Source: Nitrospinota bacterium (GTDB taxonomy: Bacteria > Nitrospirota > Thermodesulfovibrionia > Thermodesulfovibrionales > UBA1546). Taken from it: DNA of 17,032 nt. The notes beneath the pieces are model-generated. The model was given only the letters and a program-made list of their open reading frames with translations. It was not told the DNA's origin and searched no databases. Where the stretch lies: the NCBI GenBank assembly GCA_018896985.1, contig JAHILQ010000012.1:1-17032 (forward strand), read 5' to 3'. Below are positions 1 to 7,219 of this stretch, one piece after another. The stretch's first letter is position 1. Every line of letters starts with the position of its first letter. The translations under genes and the position numbers were made by a program.

Positions 1-2
1 CT

Positions 3-137
3 ATATTGATGACAGCTATTGCGATTATTGGTTTGACATACCGAGTTGAGAAAAAGACACTATTGCTTGCGTGGGATTCAATAGGGATATTGTTAGTTTA
101 TGTGATAAACCTGATGCTGTTTTATATGCTCAGATAG
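3..137 (+). CDS. C-terminal end of a membrane protein (possibly CaCA-type Na+/Ca2+ exchanger)
   Basis: The frame opening at position 3 runs 44 codons to TAG at 135-137; the gene begins outside the window. The residues form two hydrophobic stretches (about ILMTAIAIIGLTY and GILLVYVINLMLFYML) joined by a short basic loop (RVEKK) and a Trp-Asp pair, and the protein stops right after the second stretch. This is what the last two membrane helices of an inner-membrane transporter look like. The pattern helix, Arg-x-Glu-Lys-Lys, then Trp-Asp-Ser before a final helix reminds me of the end of calcium/cation antiporters, but that family call is from memory and weak. Other polytopic proteins are possible. 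It ends 67 bases before uvrC and I see no terminator between them. Confidence 0.5.
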   Translation: MLMTAIAIIGLTYRVEKKTLLLAWDSIGILLVYVINLMLFYMLR

Positions 138-169
138 TATCAGGAGCATTCATCCAGTCTCTTCCGTTC

Positions 170-199
170 TTGACGTGTCATACTATCCATAGTTAGTAT
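170..199 (+). promoter_or_regulatory. Candidate promoter of uvrC
   Basis: TTGACG (170-175) matches the sigma70 -35 box at five of six positions. After an 18-base spacer TAGTAT (194-199) is a four-of-six -10 box. Transcription would start about 6-7 bases later, which falls on the uvrC ATG at 205, and no Shine-Dalgarno sequence precedes that ATG. If correct, the mRNA would be leaderless. Confidence 0.4.
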
Positions 200-204
200 T
201 TATT

Positions 205-2025
205 ATGATTTCGAAACTCTCGCTTATCCCTCCAAGACCCGGAGTCTATCTGCTCAAAGGCGCTAAAGAGGATGTCCTTTATGTCGGCAAGGCAAAAAAT
301 CTGAGGAATCGTCTGCGAAGTTATTTCCAGAAGTCTGCTGAACTTGTCGTAGACTCGACTCTACGAGATGCAAGAAAAACATCAATGATGAGAAATGTAA
401 AGGACATTTCCTATGTTGTGACGAATAACGAACTTGAGGCGCTTGTACTTGAAGCAAATATGATAAAGCAGTACAAACCCCGCTTTAACATAATATTGAG
501 GGATGACAAGAACTACCCCTATCTGAAACTCACAGTTAATGAGGAATGGCCAAGGCTTGAAGTTGTGAGAAGGATTAAAAAGGACGGAGCGCTCTATTTC
601 GGGCCTTATGTCCCTGCACGTAGCATGTGGGAGGCTGTTGCATTCATAAGGAGGAATTTCCCGATTAGGCCATGCAAATATTCCCTCGACAGACCAATGC
701 GGCCGTGCATCCAGCGCCAGATGGGAAAATGCCCGGCGCCATGCGGCGGGCTTGTAAGCAAGAAAGAGTATATGAGGATTGTAGAGGATGTGAAGCTTTT
801 TCTTCAGGGCGAGAAAAAAGAGCTTCTTGATGAGCTTGAAAAGAGGATGGAGAGGTTCTCGGAGGAATTAAGATTTGAAGACGCTGCAAAGATACGGGAC
901 AGCATAAATAATCTGAGGCATATATGGGAATCACAGAAGGTCGTAGCGCCTGAACTCGGGGATATTGATGTTATAGGTTTTTATGGAGAGGGCAAAGAGA
1001 CTGTAGCGCTGATTTTTTTCATAAGGAACGGGGTTATGATAGGGACAAAGGATTTTCACCTGAAGGAGACAGCAGGAATTCCGAGAGGCGAACTTTTTCA
1101 CAATTTCATAGAGCAGTTTTATGCAAAAGAAATAATTCCTCCTGATGAGATTGTGCTCAGGCAGCGTCCTGATGAGATGAAGACTCTGACCGCGTGGCTT
1201 AAAGATAAAAAAGGCAGGAGAGTAAAGATTACAATGCCGGTCGTAGACTCGACTCTACGAGCTGAAGGGAAGAAGCTTGAACTCCTCAAAATGGCGGAGG
1301 AGAACGCAAGGATTATATTTAAGAGCAGAGAAAAGACAGGCATCAAAGAGATTCTGAAAACATTGAAAGAAAGACTTGTTCTTAAAAATGTCCCTCGCAG
1401 CATCGGCGCACTTGATGTATCAACAATATCAGGAAGCGAATCAGTAGGCGCATTTGTATACTGGGAAGAAGGCGGGTTCAAAAAGGATATGTACAGGCAT
1501 ATGAAAATCAAGACAGTCGAAGGCATGGATGATTACGCAATGATTGAAGAGATAACAGGAAGGGCTATAAAAAATCTCGGTGAAAAGCTTCCGTCACTCG
1601 TAATAATTGACGGCGGCAGAGGACAGCTTGAGGCTGCAAAAAAGGCATTTGACGAATCCGGCGTTAAAAGCACAGCAATAATCTCAATAGCAAAAAAACC
1701 TGACAGGGCATTTGCTTTATCTCTTGATAAGCCCGTTGACCTTGAGGATAGAACCCCACCATCACTGCTCCTTAAAAAAATAAGGGACGAGGCGCACAGA
1801 TTCGCTGTAAGTTTCCACAGAAAATTGAGGGATAAAAGGCTCATGGAATCCCCGCTCAAGAAAATTCCGGGCATAGGAGAAAAAAGGAGGCTTGCTCTTT
1901 TAAGGCATTTTGGTAGTATAGAAGGTATAAGAAATGCAAGCCTTGATGATATTGCAGGGATAAGGGGGTTTAATAAAAAGATTGCGGAAAAGGTTATTGA
2001 ATCGCTGAAAAATCAAGCTGGATAG
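205..2025 (+). CDS. uvrC: UvrABC excinuclease subunit C
   Basis: UvrC makes both the 3' and 5' incisions around a bulky DNA lesion after UvrA/UvrB loading, in cytoplasmic nucleotide excision repair. Domains are complete: GIY-YIG nuclease (GVY at 13-15, YVG at 26-28, followed by GKAKNLRNRLRSYF), a Cys-containing region near 160-180, the UvrB-binding UVR helix pair at about 204-240 (FEDAAKIRD), the RNase H-like 5' nuclease with Asp404 in LDVSTISG, the DDYAMIEE and RDEAHRFA motifs, and C-terminal helix-hairpin-helix repeats at about 553-603. Length 606 is normal. The oddity is two identical seven-residue inserts, VVDSTLR at 48-54 and 346-352, each encoded by the same palindromic DNA repeat. Both fall at joints between conserved blocks, so the protein is probably still active. 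ATG 205 is the first start after an in-frame TAG at 190; it has no clear ribosome binding site. Confidence 0.97.
   Translation: MISKLSLIPPRPGVYLLKGAKEDVLYVGKAKNLRNRLRSYFQKSAELVVDSTLRDARKTSMMRNVKDISYVVTNNELEALVLEANMIKQYKPRFNIILRDDKNYPYLKLTVNEEWPRLEVVRRIKKDGALYFGPYVPARSMWEAVAFIRRNFPIRPCKYSLDRPMRPCIQRQMGKCPAPCGGLVSKKEYMRIVEDVKLFLQGEKKELLDELEKRMERFSEELRFEDAAKIRDSINNLRHIWESQKVVAPELGDIDVIGFYGEGKETVALIFFIRNGVMIGTKDFHLKETAGIPRGELFHNFIEQFYAKEIIPPDEIVLRQRPDEMKTLTAWLKDKKGRRVKITMPVVDSTLRAEGKKLELLKMAEENARIIFKSREKTGIKEILKTLKERLVLKNVPRSIGALDVSTISGSESVGAFVYWEEGGFKKDMYRHMKIKTVEGMDDYAMIEEITGRAIKNLGEKLPSLVIIDGGRGQLEAAKKAFDESGVKSTAIISIAKKPDRAFALSLDKPVDLEDRTPPSLLLKKIRDEAHRFAVSFHRKLRDKRLMESPLKKIPGIGEKRRLALLRHFGSIEGIRNASLDDIAGIRGFNKKIAEKVIESLKNQAG
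346..366 (+). repeat. 21-bp palindromic repeat inserted in frame in uvrC, copy 1
   Basis: Arms TCGTAGA (347-353) and TCTACGA (360-366) are perfect inverted repeats around the loop CTCGAC, preceded by one G. The same 21 bases, plus a following G, recur at 1240-1260. Read in the uvrC frame it adds seven codons (VVDSTLR) between YFQKSAEL and DARKTSMM; in UvrC proteins as I recall them these blocks are nearly adjacent. Its length is a multiple of three. Confidence 0.85.
1240..1260 (+). repeat. 21-bp palindromic repeat inserted in frame in uvrC, copy 2
   Basis: Identical to the copy at 346-366, in the same orientation and reading frame, giving VVDSTLR between KITMP and AEGKKLELLKMAEENA. It sits at the linker leading into the RNase H-like nuclease half of UvrC. 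No target-site duplication is evident at either copy. Confidence 0.85.
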
Positions 2026-2034
2026 AGGGATAAA

Positions 2035-2967
2035 ATGAGTATTTACATCTCAGGCTCAATGGCTTATGACAGGATTATGGATTTCCCGGGGAGATTTTCA
2101 GACCACATCCTGCCTGACAAGATACACATATTGAATGTGTGCTTTACGGTTAACGGGATGATAGAAAAGTTCGGCGGCACGGCAGGGAATGTTGCCTATT
2201 CGCTGAGTCTTCTCAATGAAAAACCGGTTATACTTGCAACAATAGGCAAGGACTATGCAAATTATTTTGACTGGCTTAAGAAAAGCGGTATTTCGGTTGA
2301 AGGCATAAAGATTATAGAGAATGAGTTTACTGCGGGCGCTTACATAACAACTGACAGGGCAGACAACCAGATAACAGGGTTTAATCCCGGCGCAATGAAA
2401 TATCCGTCAGGCTATAGATTCAACAGCGCTGCTCCTCGCGATTCAATTGCACTCATCGCACCCGGAAACCTTCAGGACATGGCTGATTATGCAAGGGCAT
2501 GCAAGAAAGAAGGCATCAGATATATCTGCGACCCAGGGCAGTCTCTGACTGCATGGGAAAAGGAATCACTGAGAGAATGGATTGAAGGTTCAACGATGCT
2601 TGTCTCCAATGATTATGAGCTTGAGATGGTAATGAAGATGACAGGAATGAATAAAAAGGAACTTTTGCGCCTGACAAAAACTATTATCACAACACTGGGA
2701 GAGAAAGGCTCTTTAATCAGCACAGGCGAGTCCGATATCCAAATCCCTCCTGCGAAGGTGAGTGATGTTGTTGACCCTACAGGCGCAGGCGATGCATTCA
2801 GGGCAGGTTTGCTTAAGGGGATTGCAATGGGGAAAGGCCTTGAAACAGGAGCTAAAATGGGCGCTGTTGCGGCGGTATATGCCATAGAGAAATACGGAAC
2901 TCAGGAGCATTATTTTAGTTATGATGATTTCATTCAAAGGTACAGGAGTAATTTTGGAGATTGGTAA
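2035..2967 (+). CDS. PfkB-family carbohydrate/nucleoside kinase
   Basis: A ribokinase-fold kinase that phosphorylates a sugar or nucleoside hydroxyl with ATP in the cytoplasm. The N-terminal half has the PfkB signature 1 region (KFGGTAGNVAYSLSLL) that contacts the substrate. The C-terminal half has DPTGAGDAFRAGLL, with the anion-hole GAG and catalytic base Asp253 (Asp247 opens the motif). Length 310 is typical. The stretch between the first strand and the GGTAGN motif, and the D-R-A-D-N-Q-I-T segment, resemble the adenosine kinase / archaeal nucleoside kinase branch more than fructokinases, but the substrate cannot be fixed from sequence. The ATG lies 9 bases after the uvrC stop, behind AGAGGGA, so it is probably co-transcribed with uvrC although no functional link is apparent. 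Confidence 0.88.
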   Translation: MSIYISGSMAYDRIMDFPGRFSDHILPDKIHILNVCFTVNGMIEKFGGTAGNVAYSLSLLNEKPVILATIGKDYANYFDWLKKSGISVEGIKIIENEFTAGAYITTDRADNQITGFNPGAMKYPSGYRFNSAAPRDSIALIAPGNLQDMADYARACKKEGIRYICDPGQSLTAWEKESLREWIEGSTMLVSNDYELEMVMKMTGMNKKELLRLTKTIITTLGEKGSLISTGESDIQIPPAKVSDVVDPTGAGDAFRAGLLKGIAMGKGLETGAKMGAVAAVYAIEKYGTQEHYFSYDDFIQRYRSNFGDW

Positions 2968-3057
2968 AATTGTAAAACAGACAGGAGTATGATTTAAGCC
3001 TTGAGTAGCAAAAGATGTTTTGAGGATAACAGAGCTTAACTCTCAGGGGAGATAAAA

Positions 3058-3375
3058 ATGGAAATTGCAATTCAACAAGAAGTGATAGAAGGGAAAATCT
3101 ATATGATTTGCGGACACAAAGTGATGTTAAGCACTGATCTTGCGGAACTTTATGAGGTTGAGCCGAGAGTTTTAGTGCAGGCGGTTAAAAGGAATATTGA
3201 CCGATTTCCGTCTGACTTTATGTTCCAATTAAATGAGGTTGAGTTTGAAAACTTGAAATCACAAATTGTGACTTCAAGTTGGGGCGGCCTGCGTCGTGCA
3301 AATCCGCAGCTTATGGCTCCGCCTGAACCTAAGAAGCGAAAAATCGGATTCACGAGAGAAAAAGGAAACGAGTGA
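3058..3375 (+). CDS. ORF6N domain protein with an internal deletion
   Basis: The first ~80 residues match the ORF6N domain, a putative DNA-binding domain found in phage and accessory regions: initial strand (EGKIYMICGHKVML), STDLAELYEVEPRVLVQAVKRNIDRFPSDFMFQL, then FENLKSQIVTSSWGG. In family members as I remember them, SSWGG-RR is followed by PYAFTEQGVAMLSSVL and a further ~60-90 residues before a tail ending LM-x-PPE-x-KKRxIGF. Here the protein jumps from GGLRRANP directly to QLMAPPEPKKRKIGF, so the middle appears to be missing without loss of frame. At 105 residues it is well short of the usual ~150-200. A good Shine-Dalgarno (GGGGAGA) precedes the ATG. Whether the shortened protein is functional is unclear. 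It opens the accessory block. Confidence 0.75.
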   Translation: MEIAIQQEVIEGKIYMICGHKVMLSTDLAELYEVEPRVLVQAVKRNIDRFPSDFMFQLNEVEFENLKSQIVTSSWGGLRRANPQLMAPPEPKKRKIGFTREKGNE

Positions 3376-3377
3376 AT

Positions 3378-3572
3378 ATGTCCAAAACCAACGAGGCAAG
3401 GGATTTAAAGATTATTGAGAGGCTTCAACATCTCAGCGAAAGCAAGCGTCTCTTTGCCTCAAAATACAAGCTCTACCTGCCTACCGAGAAAGAACTGAAA
3501 GAGGAACTTGAGCGCGAAAAAAGAATGATTGAAATGGAGCTTAAACTGTTAGAATCAAAAGGCAAAAAATAA
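3378..3572 (+). CDS. Small coiled-coil protein, possibly the tail of a YhcG/DUF1016-type nuclease
   Basis: A highly charged protein of 64 residues, mostly predicted helix, rich in Lys and Glu; the second half (KELKEELEREKRMIEMELKLLE) has coiled-coil character. The segment LFASKYKLYLPTEKELKEELEREKRMIE resembles the extreme C-terminus of the PD-(D/E)XK nuclease family YhcG/DUF1016 as I recall it, but the nuclease domain itself is absent, so this may be a leftover tail joined to a new N-terminus. The ATG at 3378 has GAG five bases upstream; a GTG at 3372 with AAGGA is an alternative that would overlap the preceding gene by four bases. Function unknown. Confidence 0.5.
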   Translation: MSKTNEARDLKIIERLQHLSESKRLFASKYKLYLPTEKELKEELEREKRMIEMELKLLESKGKK

Positions 3573-3680
3573 CAGGGCAGGATTAATGCGGCTCATGGGT
3601 GATACTTGGGGTGTTTTGGCCGAAGAAAGAGAGATGAATGAGAACTAACAAGGCACCGAAAGATAGCGAAGGGCTGAGTG

Positions 3681-6600
3681 ATGCTTAAAGCCTATTTAAA
3701 GCAGATAGCCGAAACCAGCAAACACGGGGATGCAAGGGAAGAAAGCTATTATCCTGTCCTGAAATCCCTTCTTGATGACTATTGCAGTTCAGTCGGGAAG
3801 AAAAAGGTTCATATAACCATTCTGCCCAAGAAGACCGAGGCAGGAAACCCGGATTTCAGAGTGTGGGACGGTAAAGAGCATATCACGGGATATATAGAGG
3901 CCAAAGACACTACGATTGAAAATCTTGACAGGATAGAGGACACAGAACAGTTAAAGAGATACCTGCATACCTTCCCTAACCTGATACTTACCAATTTCTT
4001 TGAGTTCAGGCTTTACCGTAACGGTGTCAGGACTGACAAAGTCCTTATCGGAAGGCCGTATGTAGTACATAAGCTGAAAACTACTCCGCCTGTTGAGAAG
4101 GAGCCTGAATTCCTGCAATTGTTTGAGAAGTTCTTTTCCTTTTCAATACCGAAGGTATATGACGCAAAAAACCTTGCTATTGAACTTGCCAAAAGGACAC
4201 GCTTTTTAAAAGATGAGGTCATAGCTCAGGAGTTGAGGGAAGAAGATATAGGCAAGGGATTTATTAGGGGATTTTACAAGGCTTTTAAGGATTATCTTAT
4301 CAGCAGCCTTAGTGAAGATGAATTCTCAGACCTTTACGCACAGACTATTACTTACGGTCTTTTTGCAGCCCGTACCCGTTCAGAGAATGGCTTTAACAGG
4401 AAACTTGCCTATGATAATATCCCTCAAACAATCGGCATCCTGAGAGATGTATTTCAGTTTGTTTCTTTAGGCTCCCTCCCTCAACAGATGGAATGGATTA
4501 TTGATGATATTTCAGAAATTCTGTCTGTCACCGATATAAACAAGATACTTCATCAATACTTCCATGAGGGCAAGGGCAAAGACCCTATCATACATTTTTA
4601 TGAAACATTCCTTTCAGAGTATGACCCAAAAACAAGGGAGATGAGGGGCGTATATTACACTCCGGAACCTGTTGTTTCCTATATAGTCCGTTCCCTGCAT
4701 AACATCCTGAAAGAGCAGTTCAATAAACCTGATGGATTTGCAGATAAGAACGTTACCGTATTAGACCCAGCAGCAGGAACGCTAACCTTTTTAGCAGAGA
4801 CAGCTAAACTTGCAGTTGATGAGTTTGTATCGAAATACGGAGAGGGCGGGAAGGAGAATTTCATAAAGGAGCACATCCTGAGAAACTTCTACGCCTTCGA
4901 GTTGATGATGGCTCCCTATGCTGTCGGGCATCTGAAGATGTCTTTCCTTCTGGAAGAATTAGGTTACAGGTTGAAGAGTGATGACAGGGTAAAGCTTTAC
5001 CTCACTAATACGCTTGAAATGGAAGAACTTGCACAGACAGAACTACCCGGAATGGCTTCCCTGTCTGAAGAAAGCCATTTGGCAGGAAAGGTTAAGAAAG
5101 AACAGCCTATATTGGTGATTTTGGGTAATCCGCCATATTCGGTAAGTTCTATCAATAAGTCAGATTTTATTGAAAAGGAAATGAAGGTCTACAAAGAAGA
5201 TGTCCGAGATGAAAAGAATATTCAACCTTTATCAGATGACTACATAAAATTTATCCGGTTCGCACATTGGAAGATTGACCAAGACGGCAAAGGTATTATC
5301 GGAATGATAACAAATAATTCTTACCTATCCGGGTTAATCCATAGAGGAATGAGAAAGAGATTGCTTGACAGTTTTAATGAGATATATGTTTTGAATCTTC
5401 ATGGGAGTAGCCGTATCGGTGAAAAGTGTCCTGATGGAAGCAAAGATGAAAATGTCTTTGATATTCAGCAGGGTGTCTCCATTGTCTTGTTCATCAAGAA
5501 AGAGAAAAAAGGAAAAGCCTGTAGGATCTTTTATCAGGATGTGTACGGGTCGAGAGAAAGCAAATACAACTATTTGAATGAAGCTGATACCCATACAACA
5601 GAATGGAAAGAATTAAAGCCGTCAGAGCCATATTGCTTTTTTGTAGAGAAGGATTTTTCATTACAGGCCAAGTACGATAAATTTCTATCTATTCGAGATA
5701 TATTCATCCAATCTTCAAGTGGAGTAAAAACCCATAGAGACCATTTTATTATTGGTTTTACTGAAGAAGAAATCAAACAGAGAATGAGGACATTTACAAG
5801 CAACTTGCCTGATGATCTTGTTGCTCAATCTCTGGACTTAAAAGATACAAGGGATTGGAAGTTAAAAACTGCACGAGAATCAATTAAAGACATTGAATGG
5901 AAAAAACTTGTCAGACCATATTCTTACCGTCCTTTTGACAATAGAAAAATTTGCTACCTGCAGAATCTGATAGATAGGGGATGCGACAGATGGGATTTGA
6001 TGAGGAACTTTTTTGAAAATAATTTAGGATTAATGACTACACGACAATTATCTAGTGAAAGATTTTGCCACGCCTTAGTTTCTACTAATGTTGCTGATAT
6101 GTGTTTTGTTTCAAATAAAGGCAAGGAAACAGGTTACGTTTTCCCTCTTTATCTTTATCAAAAGACGAAGAAAATAAAAAAAGGTTCTATGAAAGGACTT
6201 ATGATGCTTTTTGAGCCGGGGGCAGATTATTTTGTCAGAAAACCCAACTTCACACCGGCATTTGTTGATCTCATGTCAAGGCAATTCAAGAAATCCCCAT
6301 CTCCTGAAGAAATCTTCTATTACATCTATGCCGTCCTTTATTCCGAAACATACAGGACAAAATACGCAGAGTTTCTGAAGATAGACTTTCCGAGGGTGCC
6401 GTTTACTAAGGACTATAAGCTGTTCAAGAATATGTCTGAACACGGAAACAGGCTTGTTAATCTTCACCTGCTAAAATCACAGGAGCTTGATTCACCGATA
6501 GCACGGTTTCAGGTTGAGGGAGGTAACAGGGTAGAAAAACCGAAATATGATGATAATGCAGGGCGTGTATATATCAACAAAGAGCAATACTTTGAAGGTA

Positions 6601-6770
6601 TTTCAGGGGCGGTATGGGGTTATCAAATCGGAGGTTATCAGGTTTGTGATAAATGGCTTAAGGACAGGAAGGAACGGATACTAACCCTTGATGAGATTCA
6701 GACCTATTGCAGGATTGTAACAGCAATTCAAAAGACCATTGAGATACAGAAGGAACTCAATATGACTTAG
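3681..6770 (+). CDS. Restriction-modification enzyme, fused nuclease and N6-adenine methyltransferase (type IIG / ISP-like)
   Basis: A single polypeptide of 1029 residues that would both cut and methylate DNA. The N-terminus has a PD-(D/E)XK nuclease signature: Asp58 in GNPDFRVWDG and Glu73-x-Lys75 in YIEAKD. A helical connector follows, then an N6-adenine methyltransferase: YYTPEPVVSYIV, SAM-binding motif I DPAAGTLTFL from Asp362, FYAFELMMAPYAVGHLKM, and catalytic motif IV NPPYS from Asn483. After a target-recognition region (about 500-830) comes a C-terminal module (about 850-1029) like that of type ISP enzymes. No helicase domain is present, which separates it from LlaBIII-like type ISP proteins. 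The start is the ATG behind GAAGGG; a GTG three bases earlier is possible. The recognition region is clearly more AT-rich than both flanks. The last residues may be trimmed: a truncated nuclease frame begins inside the 3' end. Confidence 0.9.
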   Translation: MLKAYLKQIAETSKHGDAREESYYPVLKSLLDDYCSSVGKKKVHITILPKKTEAGNPDFRVWDGKEHITGYIEAKDTTIENLDRIEDTEQLKRYLHTFPNLILTNFFEFRLYRNGVRTDKVLIGRPYVVHKLKTTPPVEKEPEFLQLFEKFFSFSIPKVYDAKNLAIELAKRTRFLKDEVIAQELREEDIGKGFIRGFYKAFKDYLISSLSEDEFSDLYAQTITYGLFAARTRSENGFNRKLAYDNIPQTIGILRDVFQFVSLGSLPQQMEWIIDDISEILSVTDINKILHQYFHEGKGKDPIIHFYETFLSEYDPKTREMRGVYYTPEPVVSYIVRSLHNILKEQFNKPDGFADKNVTVLDPAAGTLTFLAETAKLAVDEFVSKYGEGGKENFIKEHILRNFYAFELMMAPYAVGHLKMSFLLEELGYRLKSDDRVKLYLTNTLEMEELAQTELPGMASLSEESHLAGKVKKEQPILVILGNPPYSVSSINKSDFIEKEMKVYKEDVRDEKNIQPLSDDYIKFIRFAHWKIDQDGKGIIGMITNNSYLSGLIHRGMRKRLLDSFNEIYVLNLHGSSRIGEKCPDGSKDENVFDIQQGVSIVLFIKKEKKGKACRIFYQDVYGSRESKYNYLNEADTHTTEWKELKPSEPYCFFVEKDFSLQAKYDKFLSIRDIFIQSSSGVKTHRDHFIIGFTEEEIKQRMRTFTSNLPDDLVAQSLDLKDTRDWKLKTARESIKDIEWKKLVRPYSYRPFDNRKICYLQNLIDRGCDRWDLMRNFFENNLGLMTTRQLSSERFCHALVSTNVADMCFVSNKGKETGYVFPLYLYQKTKKIKKGSMKGLMMLFEPGADYFVRKPNFTPAFVDLMSRQFKKSPSPEEIFYYIYAVLYSETYRTKYAEFLKIDFPRVPFTKDYKLFKNMSEHGNRLVNLHLLKSQELDSPIARFQVEGGNRVEKPKYDDNAGRVYINKEQYFEGISGAVWGYQIGGYQVCDKWLKDRKERILTLDEIQTYCRIVTAIQKTIEIQKELNMT

Positions 6771-7195
6771 AAGGTGCTTGGTATCTCCCTGACTTTTGGA
6801 TTCCCGACTGGAATGCCTTTGTCGAGATAAAAGGGGATAAGCCTTCTGAGGAGGAAAAGAGAAAATGCCAACTGCTTCAGAAAGCCACGAATAAGACCGT
6901 CTTGCTAATCTATGGAAATCCGTACCCAACTGAGTACAACATAATTCTCTATCATCCCGATGAGAATATTTGGTCTCTTGACGGAGAGGGAGAATTCACT
7001 CAATGTAGAAGATGCTCAAACATTTATGTGTCAGCTAAGTTTGATGCAGAAACAGAAGACCCCGAATGGAGTATTACATTAGGACATCCCAATGCTGCCC
7101 CAAATTGTAGGGGATGTTCTGACCGTTATCCTACGCTGTTTTCTGAATTAAGAGAAGCCTTTGATGCAGCAAGGCAAGCGAGGTTCCAAGATTGA
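6743..7195 (+). pseudogene. 5'-truncated PD-(D/E)XK-like nuclease with zinc ribbon
   Basis: An open frame, -1 relative to the R-M gene and overlapping its last 28 bases, starts after TGA at 6740-6742. It contains no ATG or GTG before TTG at 6902. It reads YDLEGAWYLPDFWIPDWNAFVEIKG, with Asp at 6791 and Glu-Ile-Lys at 6824-6832, the core of a restriction-endonuclease-like fold. Family proteins as I recall them start about 40 residues earlier with a LEARWA-type helix, which is missing here. Downstream are CRRC and CRGC pairs about 40 residues apart, a likely zinc ribbon. Conserved coding sequence continuing upstream of any usable start indicates loss of the 5' end by deletion or by insertion of the neighbouring R-M gene. 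A shorter product from TTG 6902 would lack the catalytic residues. Confidence 0.72.
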
Positions 7196-7219
7196 TAAGA
7201 TTATCGTGAGAAGAAAACT

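Noticed and set aside
3593..3640. A short frame starting ATGCGGCTCATGGG in the gap before the R-M gene.
   Set aside because: About 16 codons with no family resemblance; the gap is otherwise featureless.
4764..4793. Motif I of the methyltransferase reads DPAAGTLTFL, with Leu where many methyltransferases have a second Gly, as a sign of inactivation.
   Set aside because: I recall this variant from other members of the same R-M family, so it is probably a family trait.
6743..6770. Programmed -1 frameshift joining the R-M enzyme to the nuclease frame.
   Set aside because: No slippery heptamer or downstream structure is evident in the 28-base overlap; a deletion scar is simpler.
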